A DNA stretch of 64,000 nt. Origin: Microbacterium pseudoresistens. GTDB lineage: Bacteria; Actinomycetota; Actinomycetes; Actinomycetales; Microbacteriaceae. Position numbers and translations under genes: made by a program. The first letter of the stretch is position 1. Every line of letters starts with the position of its first letter. The notes under the pieces are model-generated. The model searched no databases, was not told the DNA's origin, and was given only the letters and a program-made list of their open reading frames with translations. Below are positions 57,028 to 64,000 of the stretch, in pieces. The DNA is taken from contig NZ_JACCBH010000001.1 of the NCBI RefSeq assembly GCF_013409745.1, positions 2,046,001 to 2,110,000 of the forward strand, written 5' to 3'.

Positions 57028-58085
57028 GCGACTGGGCAGGTCTGGTCTGGCTGGTCGTGCTGCTGATCGCCAACGCCTTCTTCGTGGGGGCGGAGTTCGC
57101 CGTGATCTCGGCGCGCCGCTCGCAGATCGAACCGGCAGCCGAGCGCGGCTCCCGATCGGCGAAGACCGCGCTGTACGCGATGGAGCACGCCACGTTGATG
57201 CTGGCGACCTCGCAGCTGGGCATCACGGTGTGCTCGCTGCTCATCCTCAACGTCTCCGAACCGGCGATCCACCACCTGCTGGCCGTGCCGCTGCACGCAC
57301 TGGGCCTGGCGGATGCCGCCGTGGACGGGATCGCCTTCGCGATCACGCTCGTGCTCGTGTCGTTCCTGCACGTCGTGTTCGGCGAGATGGTGCCGAAGAA
57401 CCTCGCGTTCTCGGTGCCCGACCGTGCCGTGCTGATCCTGGCCACGCCGCTGGTGTGGATCTCGAAGGTGTTCTACCCGATCATCCGCGCGCTGAACGCG
57501 ACGGCCAATGGCGTCGTGCGGCTGTTCCGCGTGGAGCCGAAGGACGAGGCCGCCTCCACCTTCACGCTCGACGAGGTCGCCACGATCGTGACGCAGTCCC
57601 GGCGCGAGGGCGTGCTCGATGACCTGTCGGGCACGGTGGCCAAGGCCGTGGAGTTCACCGACAAGAAGGCCCGAGACATCGCCGTGCCGCTGGACTCGCT
57701 CGTGACGCTGCCGATGGGCTCCACGCCCGAAGACGTGGAGCGCGCGGTCGCCAAGCACGGATTCTCCCGCTACGTGACCGTCGACGCCGAGGGACGCCCC
57801 ACCGGCTACGTGCACCTGAAAGACGTGCTGCGCTCGGAGGATGGGCCCGACGGGTCGGCGTCGTTCACGGAGCCGATTCCTGCCAAGCGCGTGCATCACA
57901 TGGTGCCGGTGCAGGAGGACACCGACCTCGAAGACGCGCTCACGATCATGCGTCGCGCCGGCCGTCACCTCGCCCAGGTGCGCGATGGGGCGGGCCAGAC
58001 CACGGCCGTGCTGTTCCTGGAGGACATCCTGGAAGAGCTCGTCGGGGAGGTGCAGGACGCCACTCGTCGCGGGCACGGGCGGTGA
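57024..58085 (+). CDS. CNNM/CorC-family transporter, second copy (no CorC_HlyC domain)
   Basis: A 353-residue paralogue. The DUF21 membrane domain (NAFFVGAEFAVISARRSQIEPAAERGSRSAKTALYAMEHATLMLATSQLGITV, shown here in parts: NAFFVGAEFAVISARR, LATSQLGITVCSLLIL) is followed by a CBS pair (about 205-345; ending in LFLEDILEELVGEVQDA). The C-terminal CorC_HlyC domain is absent, so the protein is shorter than its partner. Loss of that domain in the second gene is typical of the actinobacterial pairs (compare Rv1841c). Its stop lies in a hairpin shared with the convergent gene. Confidence 0.92.
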   Translation: MSDWAGLVWLVVLLIANAFFVGAEFAVISARRSQIEPAAERGSRSAKTALYAMEHATLMLATSQLGITVCSLLILNVSEPAIHHLLAVPLHALGLADAAVDGIAFAITLVLVSFLHVVFGEMVPKNLAFSVPDRAVLILATPLVWISKVFYPIIRALNATANGVVRLFRVEPKDEAASTFTLDEVATIVTQSRREGVLDDLSGTVAKAVEFTDKKARDIAVPLDSLVTLPMGSTPEDVERAVAKHGFSRYVTVDAEGRPTGYVHLKDVLRSEDGPDGSASFTEPIPAKRVHHMVPVQEDTDLEDALTIMRRAGRHLAQVRDGAGQTTAVLFLEDILEELVGEVQDATRRGHGR

Positions 58086-58108
58086 GCCCGTGCATCGGGC
58101 TCACCGCC
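58078..58108. terminator. Hairpin carrying both stop codons of convergent genes
   Basis: GGCGGTGAGCCC (58078-58089) and its exact complement (58097-58108) flank a 7-base loop. The transporter stop TGA (58083-58085) and the oxidoreductase stop (TCA 58101-58103) pair with one another in the 12-bp stem. Confidence 0.7.
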
Positions 58109-59171
58109 AGCGGGCGCGCAGGTACTGATCGGGCCAGTAGGGCACGTCGACGCCGAGCTCGTGGGCCGCGCGCAGGGCGAAATGCGGGTCGCGCAGCCAT
58201 TCGCGGGCCGCGAAGATCGCGTCGGCGTCACCCGCCTGCAGCACGGCCTCGGCCTGTGCGCCCGAGGTGATGATCCCCACGGCCGATGCGGGGATGCGTC
58301 CGCCGCGGCGCACGGCGGCGGCCAGCGGAACCTGGTAGCCGGGGTGCACCTCGATGCGCTGATGGGCGACGAGGCCTCCGCTGGAGACGTCGATGAGGTC
58401 GGCGCCGTGTTCGATCGCCCGGTCGGCGACGACCGCCGCCTCGTCGGGTGAGAATCCGCCCTCTGCGTGATCGGTGGCCGAGATGCGCACGAAGACGGCG
58501 CGATCGGGGCCGGCGGCCTCGCGCACCGCGTCGACGACGCGCAGCAGCAGGCGTGCGCGGTTCTCCAGCGAGCCGCCGTACTCGTCGTTGCGGAGGTTGC
58601 TCAGCGGGGAGAGGAACTGGTGCAGCAGGTAACCGTGCGCGCCGTGCACCTCGAGCACGTCGAACCCGCCCTCCACGGCACGGCGCGCGGCGTCGGCGAA
58701 ACCCGCCACGACCCGCTCGATGCCCGCGGTGTCGAGAGCGACCGGTTCGTCGAACCCTTCGAAGGCCACTGCCGACGGTGCCGTCGTGATCCATCCGCCC
58801 TCGGCAGCGGGCACTGATCCGCGCTCGGATGCCCACGGCCACCACGTCGAGGCCTTGCGTCCGGCATGGGCGAGCTGGATGCCCGCGGCGGCGCCGCGGT
58901 CGTGGATGGCGCGGACGATGGGCGCCCACGCGTCGCGCTGGGCGTCGTTCCACAGTCCGGAGTCGCGCGGGGAGATGCGGCCCTCGGGCACCACGGCGCT
59001 GGCCTCGGCGACGATGAGGCCGGCGCCGCCGGAGGCGAACTGGGCGAGATGGGTATGGTGCCACTCCTGCGGCACGCCGTCGACGGCGCTGTACATGCAC
59101 ATGGGCGATACCCACAGGCGGTTTCGGATCTGGACGGCGCGGACCGACACGGGCTCGAACAAGAGGCTCAC
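58101..59171 (-). CDS. NADH:flavin oxidoreductase, old-yellow-enzyme family (YqjM-like)
   Basis: A 356-residue FMN TIM-barrel enzyme that reduces activated alkenes. The YqjM-branch features are NRLWVSPMCMYSAVDG (with the redox-modulating Cys), EWHHTHLAQFASGGAGLIVAEASAV, IQLAHAGRKAS (His pair), VHGAHGYLLHQFLSPL and NLRNDEYGGSLENRARLLL. Physiological substrate is usually unknown. GTG 59171 is preceded by TAACGT with 7 bases (leaderless). Confidence 0.94.
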   Translation of the reverse strand: MSLLFEPVSVRAVQIRNRLWVSPMCMYSAVDGVPQEWHHTHLAQFASGGAGLIVAEASAVVPEGRISPRDSGLWNDAQRDAWAPIVRAIHDRGAAAGIQLAHAGRKASTWWPWASERGSVPAAEGGWITTAPSAVAFEGFDEPVALDTAGIERVVAGFADAARRAVEGGFDVLEVHGAHGYLLHQFLSPLSNLRNDEYGGSLENRARLLLRVVDAVREAAGPDRAVFVRISATDHAEGGFSPDEAAVVADRAIEHGADLIDVSSGGLVAHQRIEVHPGYQVPLAAAVRRGGRIPASAVGIITSGAQAEAVLQAGDADAIFAAREWLRDPHFALRAAHELGVDVPYWPDQYLRARWR

Positions 59172-59248
59172 CCCTGCGACGTTAGCGCTCTCTCCGAGGG
59201 GCGGCGTCGCTCCTCCGGAGAAAAGGGCTCGCGCACTAGCGTGGAGTC

Positions 59249-60169
59249 ATGCCCCCGCTTCGCCCGTGGACGCGTGCCGACACGCGAGAGGCGCTGCGCG
59301 CACCCCTCGCCGATGACGACAAGTACCGGCGCGGAACGGTGGGCCTGCGCACCGGATCGGATGCCTACCCAGGGGCCGCCGTGCTCGGGGTCGAGGCCGC
59401 ATGGCGCGCCGGCGCAGGGTTCGTGCGGTACATCGGTCCCGTGCGGGCCGCCGACCTCGTGCTCGCCCGGCGTCCCGAGACGGTCGTCACCCTGCCCGAA
59501 GACGCCGATCCGCTGCCCCGTGTCGACGCCTGGGTGATCGGCTCGGGACAGGATGGGCGACGGCGCTGCCTCGAGGAGGAGAGCGGACTGCGACGCATCC
59601 TCGCGGGGGATGCGCCCGTGGTCGTCGACGCCGCGTCGATCGAGCTCGCGCCGGACGCGACGGCGCCGCTGATCGTCACCCCTCATGAGCGCGAGTTCGC
59701 ACGGCTGCGGGAGCAGCTGCGCCTCGACGCGCTGTCGCCCGACGATCTCGCCGTGCCGGATGCGCGTGCCGAGGCGGTGGCAGAGACGACGCAGGCGCTC
59801 GGGTATCCCGTGCTGCTCAAGGGCGCGCGCACTCTCGTCGCCGAGCCCGACGGCGAGATCCTCGCCGTCGAGGCGGGCACGCCTTGGCTCGCGACAGCGG
59901 GAACGGGAGACGTACTGGCCGGCGTCATCGGGGCGCTCTCGGCAGCGCGGCCCGACCTTCCGCTCCCACGCCTGGCCGCGGCTGCCGCCTGGCTGCACGG
60001 TGTCGCCGGTCGCCGGGCCGCGGGTCACCGGGCCGCGGGCGCCTTCGGCGGCGGGCATCCGCTCGTCGCGCTCGACGTCGCGCATGCCCTTTCCGCGGTG
60101 CTCGGCGAGGTGCTCGACGACGTGCAGGACGACGACGGCGCCGATCGCGACGAAAGCGCGCCCGAGTGA
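59249..60169 (+). CDS. nnrD: ADP-dependent NAD(P)H-hydrate dehydratase
   Basis: A 306-residue ribokinase-like repair enzyme that restores NADH and NADPH from their hydrates. Visible blocks are KYRRGTVGLRTGSDAYPGAAVLGVEAAWR-type opening (GTVGLRTGSDAYPGAA), the ATP/ADP site ATAGTGDVLAGVIGALSA, and AAAWLHGVAGR. It lacks the N-terminal epimerase domain of fused bacterial NnrE-NnrD proteins. TAGCGT with 6 bases precedes the ATG. Its stop overlaps the next gene's GTG (GTGA). Acidic tail. Confidence 0.94.
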   Translation: MPPLRPWTRADTREALRAPLADDDKYRRGTVGLRTGSDAYPGAAVLGVEAAWRAGAGFVRYIGPVRAADLVLARRPETVVTLPEDADPLPRVDAWVIGSGQDGRRRCLEEESGLRRILAGDAPVVVDAASIELAPDATAPLIVTPHEREFARLREQLRLDALSPDDLAVPDARAEAVAETTQALGYPVLLKGARTLVAEPDGEILAVEAGTPWLATAGTGDVLAGVIGALSAARPDLPLPRLAAAAAWLHGVAGRRAAGHRAAGAFGGGHPLVALDVAHALSAVLGEVLDDVQDDDGADRDESAPE

Positions 60170-61422
60170 CGAGTCGCGCCCGGCGGCGGCCGAGGATCGC
60201 GCTGTGGGCGGCGTTCGTGCTCGTGCATGCGCTCGTGGCATGGCTCGGCTGGATGCTGCCCGGTCAGCCCATGGGCGATGTCGTGCTGGTGTACGAGCCG
60301 TGGTCGACGAGCGCGGTCACCGGCGGCGCCGTCGTGGGCATCACCGAACCGTGGGTGTATCCGCACCTCGCGCTGGTGCCGATGCTGCTGGCCAAGGGCA
60401 TCGCCGTGCTGCTCGCGCCGCTGAGTGCGCTGTTCGGGGCGCTGAGCGGGAGCGGGGCGTATCTCGTGGCGTGGGCGCTGCTGGTGACGCTCGTCGATGC
60501 CCTCGGGTTCCTCCTGCTCACCGGCGGCCGCCGCAGCGTCGCCCGCAGGAGCGCGGCGTGGTTCTGGCTCGCCGCGCTGGTGCTGCTCGGACCGGTCGCG
60601 ATGTACCGGATCGATGCGATCACCGTGCCGCTCGCGGTGATGGCCGGCGTCTGGCTGATCTCGCGCCCCGCCGTCGCCGCGGCGCTGCTGGCGGCAGCCG
60701 CCTGGATGAAGATCTGGCCCGGCGCCGTGCTGCTGGCCGCCCTCGCGCTGCTGCGCCGCCGGATGCGGATGCTCGTGGCCGCCGCGCTGGTGACGGCAGG
60801 CGTCATCGGGCTGGTGGCGCTGCTGGGCGGCGGGCCGTTCCTGCTGTCGTTCCTCACCGAGCAGACCAGCCGCGGGCTGCAGATCGAGGCGGTCGCCGCC
60901 ACGCCGTTCCTGTGGTTGGCCGCCGCAGGCCGCGCGCGCATCGACTACAGCTACGACATCCTCACCTTCCAGATCGGCGCCCCCGGTGCCGGGCTCGTCT
61001 CGACGCTGCTCACCCCGGTCATGGTCGTCGTCGTGCTCGCCCTCTGCGTCCTGGCCGTGCGGCGGCTGCGCGACGGTGCCGATCCGCTGCGGCTGCTGCC
61101 GCCGACGGCCCTCGCGCTCGTGGTCGCCCTCATCGTGTGCAACAAGGTCGGCTCGCCGCAGTTCCAGGTGTGGCTGATCGCACCGGTGATCCTGTGGATC
61201 CTGTACGACCGGCGTCGCGCGGGCACGGCGGTGACCCTCGTGCTCGTGCTGTGCCTGCTCACCCTGGCCGTGTACCCGATCACGTACGACGCGCTACTGC
61301 GCGCCCAGGTGCTGCCGATCGTGCTCCTCACCGCCCGCAACGCGCTGCTCGTCGCTCTCGGTATCGTGGCGGTGCGGGCCATGCTGCGCACGCCGCGTCA
61401 ACGGTCGCGCCGCCCCGCCTGA
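60166..61422 (+). CDS. GT87-like polyprenol-phosphate-dependent mannosyltransferase-type membrane protein
   Basis: A 418-residue polytopic protein with about ten membrane segments. An outside loop after helix 1 carries GDVVLVYEPWSTS with an acidic residue where GT-C enzymes keep the catalytic Asp. MKIWPGAVLLAALALLRRR and KVGSPQFQVWLIAPV are the segments shared with the GT87/DUF2029 family (alpha-mannosyltransferases such as PimE-type enzymes). It probably adds a sugar from a polyprenyl-phosphate donor on the outer face. Start GTG 60166 overlaps the nnrD stop. Substrate unknown. Confidence 0.85.
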   Translation: MTSRARRRPRIALWAAFVLVHALVAWLGWMLPGQPMGDVVLVYEPWSTSAVTGGAVVGITEPWVYPHLALVPMLLAKGIAVLLAPLSALFGALSGSGAYLVAWALLVTLVDALGFLLLTGGRRSVARRSAAWFWLAALVLLGPVAMYRIDAITVPLAVMAGVWLISRPAVAAALLAAAAWMKIWPGAVLLAALALLRRRMRMLVAAALVTAGVIGLVALLGGGPFLLSFLTEQTSRGLQIEAVAATPFLWLAAAGRARIDYSYDILTFQIGAPGAGLVSTLLTPVMVVVVLALCVLAVRRLRDGADPLRLLPPTALALVVALIVCNKVGSPQFQVWLIAPVILWILYDRRRAGTAVTLVLVLCLLTLAVYPITYDALLRAQVLPIVLLTARNALLVALGIVAVRAMLRTPRQRSRRPA

Positions 61423-61457
61423 TCCGCCGTCCGCGATTCGCCCACTCTGGAGGTCTC

Positions 61458-61784
61458 ATGCTCATCGCCTTCTCCGTCGCCCCGAGCGGCGCGCCCGCCG
61501 ATGCCATTCCCGCCGCCGATGGCTCGGTGCACGACGCCGTGGCCGCCGCGGTGCGCGTCGTGCGCGAGTCGGGCCTGCCGCACCGCACCACCTCGATGTT
61601 CACGGAGGTCGAGGGAGAGTGGGATGAGCTGATGGCCGTCGTCAAGGGCGCGGTCGACGCCGTGCAGCCCTTCGGATCGCGCGTGTCGCTCGTGCTCAAG
61701 GCTGACATCCGTCCGGGCCGCACGGGAGAGATCGACGGCAAGATCGAGCGCCTCGAGCGCGCGATCGAAGACGCCGGCGAATGA
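61458..61784 (+). CDS. Thiamine-binding-type protein (MTH1187/YkoF-like, DUF77)
   Basis: A 108-residue protein of the ferredoxin-like DUF77 fold: MLIAFSVAPSGA, VHDAVAAAVRVVRESGLPHRTTSMFTEVEGEWDELMAVVKGAVDA (seen as SGLPHRTTSMFTEVEGEWD) and RVSLVLKADIRPGRTGEIDGKIERLE. Relatives bind thiamine or a pyrimidine precursor in the YkoF group. The start has GGAGG 8 bases upstream. It overlaps the Nudix gene by 4 bp, so both are in one transcript. Confidence 0.88.
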   Translation: MLIAFSVAPSGAPADAIPAADGSVHDAVAAAVRVVRESGLPHRTTSMFTEVEGEWDELMAVVKGAVDAVQPFGSRVSLVLKADIRPGRTGEIDGKIERLERAIEDAGE

Positions 61785-62440
61785 GCGGTGATCCCGTGCT
61801 CGGTGGCACGGCGGTGACCCTGCGCGACGGGACGGGCGGTGTCGAGGTGCTGCTCGTGCGGCGCCCCGACCGCGGTTCATTCGCCGGGGCATGGGTGTTC
61901 CCCGGCGGGGTCGCCGAGGAGTCCGATCGGACGCCGGAGACTTCGGAGATCGAGATCGCGCGACGCACGGCGATTCGCGAAACCGAGGAGGAGGTCGGGC
62001 TGCGCATCCGAGACCTCGTGCCGCTGTCGTGCTGGAGTCCGCCGCCGGAGGCGCCCAAACGCGTGCGCACCTGGTTCTTCCTCACCGCCGATGCCGAGGG
62101 CGATCTGCACTCTGCCGCCGCCGAGGTCGTCGACGCCGTCTGGCTCACCCCTGGAGAGGCGCTCGCGCGTCATGCCGAGGGCGCCCTGTCGCTCTTCCCA
62201 CCAACGTGGGTGACCCTGCACGGGCTCACGGGGCGCGGGACAGCCGCCGAGGCGCTCGCCGCCGCAGGGGAGCCCGCCCGGTTCCGCACGCGGCTGCGGC
62301 ACGCGGAGAAGGGGCTCACCTCCGCGGGACAGGTCTTCCTCTGGGAGGGCGACGAGGAGCATCCGGATTCGCCGGGCGCCGTCGGTGCGCGCCACCGGCT
62401 GGAGACCGGCGCCGGACCCTGGCGGTACGTGCGCGACTGA
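61781..62440 (+). CDS. Nudix hydrolase
   Basis: A 219-residue hydrolase. The Nudix box spans about residues 47-72: VFPGGVAEESD then ARRTAIRETEEEVGLRI (G-x5-E with an insertion of several residues, then REtEEEVGL). Nothing fixes the substrate; the C-terminal half (about 110-215) is a long extension with an alpha-beta character. The longer spacing between the two halves of the Nudix box is that of the RppH-unrelated, CoA/ADP-ribose-like group (NUDT7/19-type). ATGA overlap with the upstream gene. Confidence 0.9.
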   Translation: MSGDPVLGGTAVTLRDGTGGVEVLLVRRPDRGSFAGAWVFPGGVAEESDRTPETSEIEIARRTAIRETEEEVGLRIRDLVPLSCWSPPPEAPKRVRTWFFLTADAEGDLHSAAAEVVDAVWLTPGEALARHAEGALSLFPPTWVTLHGLTGRGTAAEALAAAGEPARFRTRLRHAEKGLTSAGQVFLWEGDEEHPDSPGAVGARHRLETGAGPWRYVRD

Positions 62441-62478
62441 GCCCGCTGTCCCCGCCGCCCGCCGCCGAATGTGCGGGA

Positions 62479-62530
62479 TCTCGCCGAATGCGCGGCATAT
62501 TCGCGGGAACAAGCCGTGCATTCGGCGAGA
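62479..62530. terminator. Hairpin with 13-bp arms between Nudix and metX genes, in a short repeat area
   Basis: TCTCGCCGAATGC (62479-62491) pairs exactly with GCATTCGGCGAGA (62518-62530) around a 26-base loop. A related copy, CGCCGAATGTGCGG, starts at 62464, so CGCCGAATGYGCGG is repeated. Sits between convergent genes. Confidence 0.6.
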
Positions 62531-62551
62531 AGCCGTGCACTCGCGACGGGA

Positions 62552-63760
62552 TCAGCCCTCGAGCAGGCGGCGAAGGTGCCTGCCGACGTCATCGGTCTCG
62601 ATGAGGAAGCCGTCGTGGCCGAAGTCGCTTGCGAGCACCGCGGCCTCGTTGCCGTCGAGCGTGTCGCGGATGCCGCGGGCGATGCGGTGCTGCCCGTCGA
62701 CGGGGAACAGCCGGTCGGTGTCGATGCCGAGCACGAGGGTGCGCGCCGTCACGCGGCGCAGCGCATCCTCGACGCCTCCGCGGTCGCGCCCCACGTCGTG
62801 CGAGTTCATCGCCTCGACGAGGGTCACGTAGCTGTTGGCGTCGAAACGCCGGGTGAATTTGTTGCCGTGGAAGTCGAGATAGCTCTCCACCGCGAAGCGC
62901 CCGCCGCTGCCCAGCGGCGAGACGCCGGACTGCCAGGAGCGCTGGAAGCGCTGGTTGAGCTCGATCGGGCTGCGGTAGTTCAGCAGCGCCATGCGTCGCG
63001 CCAGGGCGAGTCCGCGGTGCGGGCCCTCACCGATGTTGGCGTCGTAGTACTCGCCGCCCGCGAAGCGGGGGTCCATCCGCACCGTCTCCAGCTGCACGAA
63101 GTTGAGCGCGAGCTGATCGGCTGTGGTGACCGGGGGAGAGGAGAGGATGGCGAGCCGCTCGACGCGATCGGGATGCTCCACCGCCCATTCAAGGGCGTGC
63201 ATGCCGCCCATCGAGCCGCCGATCACGGCACCCCAGCGGTGGATGCCGAGCTCGTCGGCCAGGAGAGCGTGGGCGGCCACCTGGTCGCGCACCGTGAGGT
63301 ACGGGAAGCGTGACGCCCACTCGTAGCCGTCGGGGGCGATGCTCGCCGGTCCTGTGGAACCCTGGCACCCGCCGAGCATGTTGGGGGCGACGACGAACCA
63401 GCGATCCGTGTCGATGGCTTGCCCGGGGCCGACGATGCCGTCCCACCATCCGCTGGTCGGGTGCCCGGGGCCGGCCTCGCCGATCACGTGGCTGTCGCCG
63501 GTGAGCGCATGCAGGACGAGCACGGCGTTGTCGCCCGCGGCGTTTAATTCGCCCCAGGTCTCGAAGGCGAGGCGGATGACCGGCAGCTCTTCGCCGCCCT
63601 CGGTGCGGAAAGCGCCGAACGCGGCGAAGGAGCGGTTGCCGGGGGCGTCTCCGTCGCGCCACGCACCCGTGGCAGGGGGTCTGGCGCGAAGCAGGCGCTC
63701 GTCCGCGTCGGTCACGCGGGCCGAGGGCACGGTGTCCTCGGATGTCGTCTGCCAGTCCAT
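62552..63760 (-). CDS. metX: Homoserine O-acetyltransferase
   Basis: A 402-residue alpha/beta hydrolase that acetylates homoserine for methionine synthesis. Blocks are LPVIRLAFETWGELNAAGDNAVLVLHALTGDSHV (as LVLHALTGDSHV), GWWDGIVGPGQAIDTDRWFVV, NMLGGCQGSTGP, the nucleophile Ser in IGGSMGGMHALEW, the catalytic Asp in LVLGIDTDRLFPV and His in SDFGHDGFLIETD. ATG 63760 has GGAGG 4 bases upstream; ATG 63787 would add nine residues without ribosome-site support. It follows metY (right edge) on the same strand; a hairpin lies between them. Confidence 0.95.
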   Translation of the reverse strand: MDWQTTSEDTVPSARVTDADERLLRARPPATGAWRDGDAPGNRSFAAFGAFRTEGGEELPVIRLAFETWGELNAAGDNAVLVLHALTGDSHVIGEAGPGHPTSGWWDGIVGPGQAIDTDRWFVVAPNMLGGCQGSTGPASIAPDGYEWASRFPYLTVRDQVAAHALLADELGIHRWGAVIGGSMGGMHALEWAVEHPDRVERLAILSSPPVTTADQLALNFVQLETVRMDPRFAGGEYYDANIGEGPHRGLALARRMALLNYRSPIELNQRFQRSWQSGVSPLGSGGRFAVESYLDFHGNKFTRRFDANSYVTLVEAMNSHDVGRDRGGVEDALRRVTARTLVLGIDTDRLFPVDGQHRIARGIRDTLDGNEAAVLASDFGHDGFLIETDDVGRHLRRLLEG

Positions 63761-63876
63761 GCCTCCATTCTCGCCTGCCGTCGCCACGGCGCGGGAAACG
63801 TTACGGGGCTGGGTAGGGCACAGGAGTCTGCGTGAAACGCGTCGGATCGCGATGGCGTGCAGCGGAGCCCGGACGA

Positions 63877-63912
63877 ACGGATGCCCCGGACCTCGCAGTC
63901 CGGGGCATCCGT
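63877..63912 (-). terminator. Strong hairpin between metY and metX
   Basis: ACGGATGCCCCGGAC (63877-63891) pairs perfectly with its complement (63898-63912), a 15-bp stem with a 6-base loop, 17 bp past the metY stop. Read on the minus strand it is followed by TCGTCCGG, so the T-run is poor; it may act as an attenuator for metX rather than a full stop. Confidence 0.75.
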
Positions 63913-63928
63913 TCTCTGAGGAGGAGAG

Positions 63929-64000
63929 TCAGGCGCGGGCGGCCTCGGAGACCGAGCGCGCGGCGGCCAGGGCCTGCTCGAGGTCGGCCTTAAGGTCGTC
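63929..64000 (-). CDS. metY: O-acetylhomoserine aminocarboxypropyltransferase C-terminus (partial)
   Basis: Only the last 23 codons are inside the window, on the minus strand: they encode DDLKADLEQALAAARSVSEA plus three residues and end at TGA 63931-63929. DDLxADLEQAL is the usual C-terminal helix of O-acetylhomoserine sulfhydrylases, and metX lies directly downstream, so metY is the best reading. The enzyme makes homocysteine from O-acetylhomoserine and sulfide. Start and active site lie outside. Confidence 0.7.
   Translation of the reverse strand, partial: DDLKADLEQALAAARSVSEAARA

Overview
The window is chromosomal DNA of a high-GC Gram-positive actinobacterium, most likely Microbacterium or another member of the Microbacteriaceae. 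I judge this from the very GC-rich sequence, a full actinobacterial core set (WhiB2, WhiB1, MtrAB-LpqB, Kgd, SigH with a zinc anti-sigma factor, PdtaS, GuaB1, DUF3499, DUF5719) and the absence of mycolic-acid genes. Genes are dense: no gap exceeds 300 bp. I saw no tRNA or rRNA gene, insertion sequence, prophage, CRISPR array or pseudogene. Much of 10.6-48.9 kb has counterparts in the Mycobacterium tuberculosis Rv3219-Rv3260 neighbourhood (whiB1, pdtaS, sigH-rshA, aroA-rsgA, Rv3235, secA1, hpf, comF-like, lpqB-mtrB-mtrA, manA, whiB2).

Layout. 1-9.2 kb is a cell-surface polysaccharide region: a flippase-like protein, DUF2304 protein and dolichol-phosphate-mannose-synthase-like transferase; UDP-galactopyranose mutase with a two-gene ABC polysaccharide exporter; a GlfT1-like galactofuranosyltransferase with an anchored unknown protein; and two tandem O-antigen-ligase/polymerase-like proteins. 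9.3-16.4 kb holds manA, whiB2, a 1053-residue glycosyltransferase, a DUF5719 protein, a metallopeptidase-family protein and DUF3499. 16.4-26.8 kb carries a MoxR/DUF58/DUF4129/DUF4350 membrane-associated system with RDD and SpoIIM-like partners, separated by an aquaporin gene and a fur-katA operon. 27.0-31.1 kb is mtrA-mtrB-lpqB. 31.2-39.0 kb has comF, hpf, a coiled-coil protein, padR, secA and an aminotransferase. 39.0-42.5 kb has an orphan CpaE/CpaB-like pair, a small HTH gene and two small unknowns. 42.6-50.3 kb has pdtaS, whiB1, bcp, rsgA, aroA, sigH-rshA and an Eis-like acetyltransferase. 50.3-64 kb has kgd, guaB1, two CNNM/CorC-type transporters, an old-yellow-enzyme homologue, nnrD, a GT87-like membrane protein, a thiamine-binding-type protein, a Nudix hydrolase, metX and the tail of metY.

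Regulatory style. About twenty starts have a TANNNT-like -10 element 6-9 bases upstream of the start codon, so leaderless transcription seems common. Operons run through 4-bp ATGA/GTGA overlaps. Most promising for follow-up are two short leader ORFs whose stops overlap or lie just inside the next gene (before the CNNM transporter pair and before secA), two perfect DnaA boxes 1 kb apart around the CpaB/HTH region, and hairpins at convergent gene ends in which the two stop codons pair with each other.
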